Of a stretch of DNA of 64,000 nt, positions 45,201-58,700 are shown in pieces (position 1 is the stretch's first letter; every line of letters starts with the position of its first letter). A program made the position numbers and the translations under genes. The DNA comes from Uloborus plumipes (Eukaryota; Arthropoda; Arachnida; Araneae; Uloboridae), in contig JAXGGA010002190.1 in assembly GCA_038373865.1 (NCBI GenBank), positions 62,001-126,000 on the forward strand. Reading direction: 5' to 3'. Under the pieces are notes generated by a model. The model worked only from the letters and a program-made list of their open reading frames with translations. It had not been told where the DNA came from and did not search any database.

Positions 45201-48200
45201 GGCTTGTATTTGGTTTTCTTGGCGGGGCGGGACGCTCCCGCGTCCCGTGATGTACTTACAGTTAGTGGGGATATAGTAGAACACAAAATAATTGTCAATT
45301 CCACGGTTCACTCCTAAAGCAAAAAGTATTGGCTCATCTAAGTTGGCATGTTTTTATTGAAAAAAAGAGCAAAGTCCAACTTTGACCTCCCAAAACGGAA
45401 AGAAAAAAATTTTTTTTGAAAAAATAAAAAAACACGTGTTTAATAATTTTAAATAAAGACCATATTCTGAAATTTTCAGCAAAATCAAAAATGTCAAGTT
45501 TTTTGACTGCCTGATTCTTAAAAAAAATAGCTCTTAATAACCTTTGACAATGCAGTATAGCACTAATGATTAATACTTATTCTCCACCTTCGCTTTTCAG
45601 AATGTTTCTTTTTTATGGAAAAGTGTTGAGAATATTTTTTTGTATTTATGTAGCGTATTGAATTCAAAACGTCTAGAGAAATTTTAATCGGAGTTTAGAT
45701 GTACTAAAAAAGAAAATAAATATTAGTTTTAAAATACCCTATTCATATAAAAGCTTGGAATTTTTTGATATTTTCTCTCACTGAATGCTTTCAGTAAAAT
45801 GACTTTGAAGATTAATTGTTGACTTGACTTGCAATTACTTAAAAGATACGCTAAAAAATATGTTTGAAATAGTTAAAATTGTCTGTAGATTGAATGTCAA
45901 ATATTTGTTTTACTTATGAATCCTACTTGATTATTATGTATTTCATTTAAAAAAAAATTATAATGGAACTAAAATTAGTGTATTGAATTCGCCTGCTTAT
46001 TGTACCATTTTCTTGATTTTTTTTTTCTATTTTTAATCCGCTGTTGTAATATTCGCTCATGCATCATTAATGCGTCTTCGGCATTAAATAAAAGGAAGTT
46101 CTCAAAATTATGCTTTAAATTTAAATATTTGCATGTAATTAAATGTTTAGTGATTAGAAATAGTTAATCCTTCCAAAATTGTGTAACTTTCTTAAAATAA
46201 ACGCAAGATGTTTCTCTCTTTCAGGTCTTCTTCATTCCAGACAAAGATATCATTGCATCTGCTTTTCAAGATAGCTCAGTATTTTTTTGGGATTACAAGC
46301 ACTTTAGCTGCATTCATCAGTTCATTTGTGATTTTGAAACATCTCTCTTGAACTTAAAATGCATAGATGCCTCAAGGTAAAGCTGTTTCTTCATTGTCTT
46401 TTTCTTTTTTGTTGAAACTGGCTCAATACAGAAAATTATCTTTAACTAAGCTTAATGTTGTTTAATTTCCCTCTGAGCTGCTATTTTAACTTCCAATGTA
46501 AATAACCCAGCAAGCTTTTTGCCTATTTTGATTGAGAATTGATTTGAGTTCTAACCCCATATTTTTAAAATTGAAGACCTTGGGGAGAGAAGGGGGTTAC
46601 TCAATTTTTTTCCCACTGAAGAGCTTCAATATACACTGCGATGCAAAAGTTTAGACAAATGGCAAATATGTGAATAAAAAGAAAACTATTCAACGAAATG
46701 CTTTCAAATTTTTACTGCAGGTACACAATATGGTCCCAAATACGTGTCTGGAGTTCTTAAAACTATACCTGGAATCAAGTTTTGGATATTACAAAAGACA
46801 TTTTTTTACATTGTTGCAAAAGTTTAGACAATAGTCAGATTTTATGCAAATATCCCTTGAAATGTGATTGGTGGAGGAAATGCGGGACTGTATTATTCAT
46901 TTATAAAGTGCAGAGATTGCTGAATAAATAACAAAAATCTCAAAAGTTCTGTAGTTCTCGTGTAAAGAAAATGAGAAAGTTTGGAAGACGAAATTTGAAA
47001 ATGAACATACTTTATTAATTTTTTGTCTTTTAAATCGACTCTAGTATGGTAGTACGTCGTTTTTACTTTGAGGAGAGCAAATTCAGACACGCTTATCGAT
47101 CAAAAGACCAAGAAAAAATATATTTCTTAAAGATGAAGGAATTGAAAAAACTGCTCGAACTGACGATTTGCCCTTTAATCCTACGAAACTTCAACTTGGG
47201 TCAAAAACAGCACGTGGCAGCATAAGTAGATGAACAACTGAATCGGAATGCATAAAAAAACAAAGAATTGTGCTTGAGCCTTTTCGGACAGAGTGTCAAA
47301 AATAAGCCAGATTTTATTGGTAAAAGCAGCATAGCATATGATCATTGGATATTTCTCAAGTCCCGCGAAAAGAATTATGATCCATCAAGGCCATCCCAAT
47401 TGTAATAATTTTTATCAAAGAAAGTATCATTCATTTTTTAGTCACAATGATACGTGTGCTGCTTTTCACATTAAAATCTGGCTTATTTGGGACACTTTGT
47501 CCGAAAAGACTCAAGCACAATTCTTTGTTTTTTTATGCATTCTGATTCAGTTGTTCATCTACTTATGCTGTCACGTGCTGTTTTTGACCCAAGTTGAAGT
47601 TTTGTAGGATTAAGGGGCGGATCGTCAGTCTGAGCCGTTTTTTCAATTCCTTCATCCTTAAGAAATATAATTTTTCTTGGACTTTTTGATCAATACGCAT
47701 GTCTGAATTTGCTCTCCACAAAGTAAAAAACAATGTACTACCATATTAGAGCCGATTTAAAAGACAAAAAATTAATAAAGTAGGTTCATTTTCAAATTTC
47801 GGCTTCCAAACTTTCTCATCTTCTTTACACGAGAACTAAAGAGCTTTTGAGATTTTGATTATTTATTCAGCAATCTCTACACTTTATAAATGAATAATAC
47901 AGTCCCGCATTTCCTCCACCAATCACATTTCAAGGGATATTTGCATAAATTCTGACTTGTCTAAACTTTTGCAACAATGTAAAAAAATGTCTTTTGTAAT
48001 ATCCAAAATTTGATTCCAGTTATAGTTTTAAGAACTCCAGACACGTATTTAGGACCATATTGTGTACCTGCAGTAGAAATTTGAAAGCATTTCGTTGAAT
48101 AGTTTTCTTTTTATTTACATATTTGCATTTTGTCTAAACTTTTGCATCGCAGTGTATAATAATCAGTTATACATAGGTAATATATTTTAGCACAATACCA

Positions 48201-49717
48201 TTGAAATTGGTTTTATAGGTAAAAATTTTATTATAATAATGCTTATAGAAAGTCTTTGAAAATAAATTTTTAAAACGCTTCGTTGTTTTGTGCTACCTGA
48301 AAGTTCAAACGTAGAATTGTCCCCATTTTTCACTGAGGTCTTCCATTTATCTTTTTGTTTTTCGATTTTTTCATTATTTTCTCTTGTTTACAAATTTCAT
48401 TAGTGATGGCGAACTTGTGGCTTGTGCCGGGAAAGCCAACTGGTTCTTGGTGTGGAATGTGACTGAGATGAGGCGCAAATGTAGTGTCCTTCTACCTGAA
48501 CCTATGTCAGTGAAGCAAATAAATTTCCTTGCATCTCAGCCAGGCGCTAGCGATCAGTATGTAAGTATACTTACGCAAAGTCACTTATATATCCTGCTAG
48601 AATGCCAGCTGCATATAATGTTAACGAATTGTGCCAATCGATATTATTTTTATATGTTTATGACCTTAGATTGTTGTAATCTTAATAACCCTGGCATTTA
48701 TTACCTTAATTTTTCATCAAAATTACCTGGCTTACAATTTTGTTTTAATTATTGGGAGTTAATCATGATAAAAATCACAAAGTGAATTAGTATAGTAGTG
48801 TGTATGGGTGCCCAATCTACAGCCCATGTGGCAAGTTATTATGCTCAGTATTAAGAATTGAAAAAAAACATTCTGAAACCTTCCTAAACAACCAGTCATC
48901 TTCATTTAGTATTGGAATGAATGTTGCAAATTTAATAATAAAACTAAATAATTAAATTAGTTTCTAAAACACAGATAGAAGCTTCATATCAATAAAATAA
49001 CCTAGAGTAATTAAAACCATAATTCTTGTAATTTTCTTCCCTCCTCCTCTTTTCCCATATTATCTAAAAATATTCAAATATTTTTGACTTTTATATGTGT
49101 TTTAGTGCAACAGTTTCGTCATTGCAAGTTTTTCTATGGGGGGGGGGGCAAAGGATGCAAACACAATGCAATTTCATCGTAAAACAGCAAAAATCACGCC
49201 CACTTATAGGTTAGTACATTGGTTTCTCAAGGGCAATTGATCCCTGTGTCCCCCCTATATGACTGACCTGGCTCACAAGGTTCATTTTCATATGAGATGC
49301 AACCCTCATTTAAAAAAAGATCACGTATCACTATCTAGATTTGAATATGTATGACAAAGTTTGAAATTTTGCTCTGTTTTCACGTCACAAGATGCAGCTT
49401 TATTTAACATGCTTTGTTTTCAAGAAATCCTAACTCTAGTTAATTTTATCATAATGTCAAGAGGCTAATTCTTACTTTCAAAATAAAAAAAATCTTCTGG
49501 TTTGTTTTATCAAAATATACCGAACAAAATCTTTTTTGCTATATGTTTTCATGGTTACATATTTTAATCTGCAGTATGGGACCTCAAATCTGGAACGCTT
49601 GAGACCACAACCTTTCTGAGTTCTGAATATTCCAGATTTTATATTCTTAATCAAGAAATAATGAAAGTTATTGTAGCATTCAATGTTTTTCCTGTTTAGT
49701 CAGATTTTGCTTCTGTT

Positions 49718-49753
<36 letters not shown>

Positions 49754-52700
49754 GTTTGTAATTTTTAATCTCAATAGAAGTATAGTTAGTAGGTTAAAAA
49801 AAAGTTTGAGATTATCTGCAGTCATGTATGCTGTTTTTTATTACTATGCATTATCCTATATGTCAATCGATGCAATAATTACATCATATTAGGTTGGTGC
49901 GTATGAAATGTCGGATTCTTAAGTGATTGTATAAAACTGCATATCTTTCTTCAAAAGGCTGTTTATTCAATCAAAGTATGCTCCATTCGCTTCAATACAC
50001 TTCTGCCAACAAGATTTTAAAGCGTAGTTTCCTGTCTTAAAAAAACTTTGATCTTTAGAATTAATAAACTTTGATATCGAGTTTTTTAGACTGTCTTCAT
50101 TTTCATAAAGGTTTGCCCCTTAAAAACAGCTCTAAATGCTTGAAAAAATGAAAATCGGTCAGCGAAAGATCCAGTGAATAAGGTGGATGCTGCAAAACTT
50201 CATATTCCAGTTCGTTCAGTTTCGCAATTGTTTTGTGTGTCCGCAGAATTCATATCGGCAATAAACTCAAAAGAAATAACAAAAGGGAAGACCTTCGAGA
50301 AAACCTATTTTGCTGAAATGAGTCTCTGGCAATGGACAATACGACTATGAATGAGGTTATGCCAAAGACAAAAGTATAACGAAAACAGGGAGACAAACGC
50401 CCGCATGTAAAGAGAATCCGACATTTCATACGCACCAACCTAATATTTATACTAAAATTAACTTATTTTCCCCCAATGTGTTATATATGTATAGTATACT
50501 AGTGAGAAAATGTAAAGAATTATTGTTGACCGAAAACAGGTGCTGTGAGGATTGCCTCACAGTTACAGAATAACGCTACACATGACTGGTACCCTTGGCA
50601 AAACTTAAAAATAAGCTACCACTAATACTTTATTTTCAAGAAGTAATAGCTGAAAATTACAATTTTGAGTATTTAGAATTATTTTCTTTAAAGGAAAGAA
50701 GCTCTGGGCTTTAGGTCTTTCAGATTTGGAGATTCCGGAATTTATGGTCCCATACTGTATTAATATTATAATGGTTACAGTAATTAATACTTCTCTTTTT
50801 CTTTTCTTTTTAAAGATTTTATCTTTGCTTAACTCAAAGGGAGAAATCCACGTTTATAATCTGAAAGATATGCAACACCTCCTTAAGCAGACGTCTAATG
50901 CTGGAAAAATTACATCTTATGCAAGTTCTGCAAAACACTTCCAGTTGCTGGTTATAACTGTGCCAGGTATTTTGGAGCTCTATGATATCTCCGATATCAT
51001 GATGGATGCTAAAAAGGTTTGCAATATTTTCTTTGATATCAAAATCATTTATGTCATTGAAATTTTTATAGCTGCATTGTGTTTTCAGTAGTCTGGAAAA
51101 TCCAAGGTATTTGAGACTCGCACTACCTCGAATTACTGAAAACTCTGACTGTCCAGAAAATTCTTAGCAATCGTAACTTTACCCTGCTCAGACAACTCAC
51201 GAACATCCCCTTTTAGCATCTTTGTAAAAAGGAAAATAATTATTGTTTATATGAAAAATTTATCACTCAAATTTCAACATAAATTTCCATTTTAACTCCC
51301 TTAAGAGTATGTTAACATTTTAATGATGTCTGTGCTTATTTATATATGTGTAACCGTAAATGCCACAAAAAATGCATTTGACTGCTGGGTCAATCCATAT
51401 CACTTCAACCCAGTCATGACACCCATAGTCTCGGATTTTGCTGAAACTTAGCATAATTGTTCCTTTTATAGAGTTGAGAAAGAATGCAAATTTTTTTTGC
51501 TCTATCTCAAATGGTTTAGATTTTATGGAGTGTCAAAGTTTTTGAAATTTCTCGATTTTTGCCGATGGCGCGCAGGAAAACCAATTCGCGTTTATGCAGA
51601 AAATAAATCATAACTTCCGTATTTACCAACCAATCTTCATGATTTTTTTTTCAATGTACCTGATTATGTAAGAGTCATAGAAAAAATATAATTTTCGAAG
51701 TAAGTATCTATAAAAAAATATGAAAAATTCCTGAAGTACAATTTAGTGTGTTATTTTAACCAAGTATAGAGCTTTACTTAAAATGAGATATCTCCAAGAG
51801 GGTAGTAAATAATCCCCCCATTTTTTTTATTTCTGATCTAAAAGATGCATTTTATCACACAAAAAAATAACTTTGGTGGTTTTTACACTCCTACATTTAA
51901 ATTTAGGGGATAAAACTTTTTTTTTAAGATAGTAATATGAAAAAAAAAAAAAAAAAACTTTAGCACCAGCCTTGCTCTTGAAGGGTAAAAATCTGACTAA
52001 TATTATGCAGTATAGTCCAGAACACACCCTTATCTTGAATATACATCATAAAATATTAAAAATTACAATAAAAAATTTTAATTACAAAATTAGATGTAAT
52101 GATAACTTATTCAATAAACACATCTTTGAAATGAAAATCCTTGAAAACCTACCTCAAGGAACATGCATAATATTAAAACATCTTTTAATTGTATATACAT
52201 GAACTAGTAATTTAAAAATTAAGCTAGCAGTAAATAATTCCTTCATTTCTTTTTATTTTTTATAAGTGATCTAATGTATTTTTGAGCATAAAAAGAGATC
52301 ATATTTGTAGTTTTACACTTCAGTCATTAATTTTCTTTACTTTTAAGATATTGTTTAAACTAACTTATTCTCTAGAAATTTTCAACCCCAAAATGAGAAT
52401 TACAAAAAAGAAAGAAAATAACAGTGATATAATAGGATAAGACACTGTCCCTCACACACCCATCATCCCCCACTATTCATCAAGTCATAAATAAGAGCTC
52501 CCCTCCTCCTGCACTTCTCAGTGCTCAATGAAAATAAGCAAAGTAATTAAAATCCCTTTGAGAGGCTGTTAGCTCATCTATGAAACAGGTGTGAAGCCTT
52601 TTTTGAAACAGAACACATTGCCTTGACTTGTTTATATATGTGTGGTTTGAGATTCTGCAGTTGCATATGGCTCTGATGCTTGGGGGTTCTCCCATTTCCC

Positions 52701-55700
52701 ACCCATGAAACTTTGGTAAAAACAAAAGAGTACTGCCTTAACCAGTCATTCAGTCAACTGTTGTTGGAGTAACACATATGACTGAATTTTGAATTCATCT
52801 TCTGATTCTGATTTCCTATTAGTGTGTGCTTTAGTTGTTATTATATATGTGAATATTTTTTGTTCTAATATTGTTATTTAAAAAAATGGAGAAGTGCAGT
52901 GTTGGAGAAGTTACTCAGAGTGATTGTCATTTGTTTAGTTTTGTCAAGAAAAAGGACACAAAGAGTATTACTTATTACTAATCTCTTTGAAACTGAGTTA
53001 ACTCTGTTGAAATTAAAAATAGATACAAGTAACGAGTTAAAAACTATTTGTCTTCATCATCAATGTGTATATTTGCAAAAGTATTGTTGTGATCCTTTTC
53101 GAATACACAAGTCTTCCATTCAGAAAGGACTTCGTGTTGTATCTTTAAAGCAAAGTAGATTAATTTCAGCTAAGGGTTATCAAGTGAAACCAGGACAGAA
53201 ACTTTGTGCAAACTGCAGGAACAAGTTTTCTCAACTGAAGGATGATATTGAGGAAAACAGTGAAAGCAGAAATTCCACCGAAGAAGATGAAGGATTGAAT
53301 TCTAATGAATTAAAAAATGTACAAAAAAAAAGGATCAACTGAGGAACTGAATTCTTCTTTGCACGATATTGGATGCCCCCCAATAAAATTACATGCACTT
53401 GGTGAACATAGCAAATCATCCTACGGCAAAAAAAAAAAAAAAAAAGCTACAGAGAGTGCAGGAAACTGTAAAAGAAAACATTGAAAATGTTCTTGAAGTT
53501 AATTTGCCAGAAGAAAAAGATGATCCAGAAAAAGATGCTACGCAAAAATCGAAAGATCTGGACAAACTAATTAACATTATTAAGGGTGAGTTAAGTGATG
53601 CTCCAAAAACTAAACAAATTCAAATGCTGACAATTCCAGCTGCATTGACATGGTCAAAAAGAAAAATAGTAGACTTTCAATGCTTCTGATTACTCAGTTC
53701 GCAAAGCACAAAAACTATTTAAAGATAAGGGGTTTTTAGCAGAATTACAGCCAAGACATGGGAAACTATTAAGTCCTGAAACTATAGAGTTAGTAGAACA
53801 GTTTTACCAGAGTGACGAACATTCTAGAATTCTGCCGGGAATGAAAGATGTTGTAAGCATAAGAGAAAACGTTTACGAAAGAAAGAGCTTAATTTTGTGT
53901 AACCTCAGGGAGCTGTATTTAAAATTTAAGTTAAAGTACCCAAATATGAAGATAGGTTTATCAAAGTTTTGTTCTTTAAGATCAAAAGTGGTGTGTTTTA
54001 GCTGGTGCTAGTGGCACACGCTTAGTGTGCATCTGCACAATTCACCAAAATGTAATTTTACTAATTAAGGGAGCAGGAATTGTAGAAGATTATAAAAAAC
54101 TTATGTCCTTTGATGTTTGCCAGGACACAAAAAGGGAATGCATGCTTCGACATTGTGATGAGTGCCCGCCAAAAAGCAACCTAATCCAGTTTTTAGAATC
54201 AAAATTCGAAAATTATGAAAATGAAGACCTTATTGAGTATAGTCAGTGGGTTTCCACGGATCGTATTGAAATGATAAGATGTTTAAGCTCAGTTACTGAA
54301 TTTATTGAGTTATTAGTTACAAAATTGAACAAATTAATTCCACATGTATTCATAACCAAATCACAAGCTTCATTTTTTAAAAATTTGAAAGAAGAAATTT
54401 CATTACATACTGCTGTAATATCAATGGATTTTAGTGAAAATTATGGTTTCACAATACAAGACGAAGCCCAAGGTTACCACTGGACCTCACAGTCTTGTAC
54501 CATTCATCCTGTCATGATCCATTATAACAATCCAAGCAATGAAAAAATTACTTCCTCACTTTGCATAATATCAGATGATCTAAAACATGACGTAGCTATG
54601 GTCCATAAAATTCAAGAAATAGTAACAATATTTATTAAAGCGAAATATCCCCAAATCACAAATGTTCACTACTTCAGTGATGGATGTGCTGGGCAGTATA
54701 AAAATAAGTTCAACTTCGTGAATTTGTGCATGCACAAAAAGATTTCCAACTTCAAGCTCAGTGGTAATTCCACGCAACTAGTCATGGAAAAACTGAATGT
54801 GACGGAATAGGGGGTACTGTTAAATGTGGAGCGAGAAAACATAGTTATCAACGAGAGCTAGGCAAAGAAATATTGACAACAAATGAGCTTTTTGAGTTTT
54901 GCAAATCTAGCTTTCACTTCCAATTGATTTCTAAATAGGAAGTTAATTTAACTAGCCAGACTTTAGAGAATAGATTTAAATTAGTTGAAACTCTTTCTGG
55001 AATAAGAATGTTCCACAATTTTCAACCAATAGATGATTTAAGAAACATTGAAGCTAGAAGAATAAGTACTAAAGAAAAACCAACTCTTACTTTCAATTTG
55101 TACAACAAACAGCAAATTTCAATTGTGAAAATAGAACAATTATTTTCTGGATGCTTCATTGCAAGTATGTATGACAATTTGTGGTATTTTGGTATGGTGA
55201 ATGAGGTAAATGAAGCAGAAAAAGATGTCACTAAGTTTTCTGCATCCTCATGGACCTTAACCATCTTTTTTCTGGCCCGAGAGGGAGGATATTAGTGCAA
55301 TCCCTATCCCTCATGTCCTAGCAGTTGTGGAGCCCCCTAAAACAACAACAGGAAGAACTTATCACTTTTCTCGAGACTGAATGAAAAATATAAATTCAGT
55401 TTTTCAAAATACCTTTTCTCCTGTCTACAACTAAATCTGTTTCTAACATTATGTATATTCCTTTTGGTAAGTTTTTAACGTTTACTATTTTCATTACAAA
55501 GAACGTTATCATGGATGTTCATTATTGCATCTAATTTTGCAATTTTTACTATTTATATCATGTGTATTCAAAATAAGGGTATGTTCTGAACTATACTGCA
55601 TAATTATTAGTCAGATTTTTACCCTTCAAGAGCAAGGCTGGTGCTAAAGGTTTTTTTTTTTTTTTCATATTACTATCTTAAAAAAAAGTTTTATGCCCTA

Positions 55701-58700
55701 AATTTATATGTAGGAGTGTAAAAACCACCAAAGTTATTTTTTTGTGTGATAAAATGCATCTTTTAGATCAGAAATAAAAAAAAAAAAAAAATGGGGGGAT
55801 TATTTACTACCCTCTTGGAGATATCTCATTTTAAGTAAAGCTCTATACTTGGTTAAAATAACACACTAAATTGTACTTCAGAAATATTTCATATTTTTTT
55901 ATAGATACTTACTTAGAAAATTATATTTTTTCTATAACTCTTGCATAATCAGGTACATTGAAAAAAAAAAATCATGAAGATTGGTTGGTAAATACGGAAG
56001 TTATGATTTATTTTCTGCATAAACGCGAATTCGTTTTCCTGCGTGCCATCGGCAAAAATCGTGAAATTTCAAAAACTTTGACACTCCATAAAATCTAAAC
56101 CATTTGAGATAGAGCAAAAAAATTTTGCATTCTTTCTCAACTCTATAAAAGGAACAATTATGCCAAGTTTCAGCAAAATCTGAGACTATGGGTGTCAAAA
56201 TCTCATTTTTTGGGTTGATTTGACGTGGAATGACCCTGCTCCTGAGGCACATTATATGTTAATATGTCACACATGTCAGAAAATTAGTTGTATCAAATAA
56301 AATTCGATCTATATAACTTGTTCAACTTCGAATATTATACCCTTGTACCTTCCTTTTTGATTGCAGTTGGATGCTCCAAAAGAGCTGTCCACTTGTTCTT
56401 TGTTATTCAACAATGTTTATTTCAAGTTTGTTTTTCCAATCAAATTGCTATCACCATAACGTATATTAATCTATCTCTGTTATAATCAATGAACATTCTT
56501 TGCCACTTGGCGTGTATTGCAGACAACAATTTGAAATAATTTTAAATTACTTAGTTTCTAAATAATCTTCTTTTATAACAGCAAAGTATTTCAATTTTCA
56601 GATTTTTAACTTTGCAAAATAAATTTAAAAATAGAAATGAGTCTCCTTGAACAAAACGAAACCTCGGGCTTGTGAAACTCGGATTTTCAAGACTCTACTC
56701 TACTGTTGTTGATATAAATGTTTCAATATCTAGTTGCAAAAGAATATTTTTGCGCATCATTTTTTTCTTTCTTTGGTATTATGCATAAAATGTAAGCATC
56801 AAACAACTTGTTTCAAGATTTCACGAAAAAAAATAGAAAGTGAGAATGCTGTTCTAAAATGTTTTAAACTTATAAAAGTTAGCTTTCAAGAAGGTTCTCT
56901 CAAAAATAACTTTCTAGTGTTCATTTGTGTTAGAAGTGTATTTTGTTAAAAGCCAGATTGAAGTAATGACTTCTCAATTCTGTTGATTCTGTGCCTTCAA
57001 AGGTGGCAGGTTCTCAAACATTCACTCAATGGCAATATCTATTCTGCCGTGCTAAGCACAGTTATGGTATCTGCAGTCGAGCTCAAACTGAGATATAACT
57101 CTTTAAAGTTTTGCGCTACCATGTATTTGATTCAGATGAAACTTTTTCAGAAAAATTTTTAAAAAATATTTCCCGTTTTCAAATAACTATATAATTTTGT
57201 ATTTAGGTGAAATACGTCACAAAGAGCCATCTGGTGGTGATAACTCAATTTTGTTAAAAAGTGTAGATACCACTTTTGTGCTTAGCACGGCAGTATTGAT
57301 CTATTTTCACATACACACACATACATGTGCAGGTAAAAGGGGATCTATGTGTAAGAGAAGTCTGTGTCAAGGGATATCTTACACTCGTATGACTTAAAAA
57401 ACAGAATTTCAAGTTCAAATGTTCTTTTTTTAACCCTTTTTTTCTTACTCCCATTAAAAATATCGTGTGAGCTTTTGTCTCCTATTTCTCTGTAAAATTT
57501 CAAAATACTGCCTCACTCTTTTTTTTAAATTAGTTTGACAAATTTTCAGTCCATTAAGAAAAATTAAATCAATTGTTTAATAGTTCATAAGTTTTTAAAA
57601 AAATGGTTGAATCTAAATTTTAAACTAAAATTGTATGTTGTGAGGTAATAAAGAACAAGTAAAAAAAGAAGAAGAAAAATAAGAAAATGGAGAAATCAAA
57701 TTATGTAGCCAAGTATAAACTTTGAAACTATTTCATTAAAATATCCAATAAGTCTCACTTAGCTCAAAAAAATTAGGGTTTTTTTTTTCTCGCATAGCTG
57801 AAATTAAGGTTTTGCACTGATGAACTGCAAGAGACAGCTGTTTTCATTAATATTTTATGCTAAACAATATTAGTCAATGTGTTCAGCCTGCTCAAACATA
57901 TTCAGTCTTTAAAATACAATTTTCTTCTTGAGGTGGAGGAATTGCCACAGATTGTCATGTCATAAATGCTTAAATGTTTTAAATAGGTTACAGCTACCAC
58001 ATTGAGCAACTGAACATGTGTATTCTATCATTCTAAAAAAGATAAGAAGCCATGGTTGCATAAAGCTTTGGATTTGTTAAATTTTCTTTGATTCTTATTT
58101 ATGTGTGTGATGAGATTTTTTGTCAAATGCTATATTTATTAAACATGTCTTCCAATTTTTAGGTATCTGTTCCAAAAAAAGAAAAAGTTTACCACGTACA
58201 GAGCAAAAAAAGTGAAATTCTACAAAATTTAAAGAAGAAAAAGGTAATTTTCAGCTTTTTGGCCAATCCTGTGTATTGCAGTCGAACCTCGTTAATTGAA
58301 CAGGCTTAAAGCGAGTTACTGCTAAAGCAAACTACATTTCCAATCCCTATTTTCCTGTTCGTTGTTTATATTATTTGTCTAATAAGACAATTAATTTTAA
58401 AGGTCCTTTAAAGAGGGTTTTAACGAGGTTCAAGTGTATTTCTTTAACTGGTAGTACAAATTAATTTACTGGTACGTAACTTGCAAATTTTTATTTTCCC
58501 CAGAAGTCTGCCTTTTTTCCATTGATCTTTCTTGGATCTTGTGGCCATTAATAAAAATATATGTTTTACATTTTCTGGTGCATTAGGCTTTCTTTCTTAT
58601 TCTTTATCCCCGTCCATAAGAAATTAACTGTTTTCAGAGGTAATAATTTGAACAGAAGATTTTGTGAGTATCGCTATGTCACAAAACATTACACTTTCCA

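Larger units (their letters stand above)
41749..45533. mobile_element. giant inverted-repeat element flanked by TTAA, interrupted by a 1.4-kb insertion
   Basis: Left arm 41749-42885 pairs almost end to end with the right arm, which is split into 42988-43842 and 45251-45533. TTAA lies at both borders (41745-41748, 45534-45537). The termini GAGCCGTTTTTTTTAAGAAT and inverse are not typical piggyBac ends, so the superfamily is open. Total without the insert is about 2.4 kb; no coding sequence. Confidence 0.85.

Noticed and set aside
44852..45250. 132-codon plus-strand ORF
   Set aside because: It lies in the GC-richer end of the Helitron-like insertion and ends in its terminal hairpin; no protein family resemblance.
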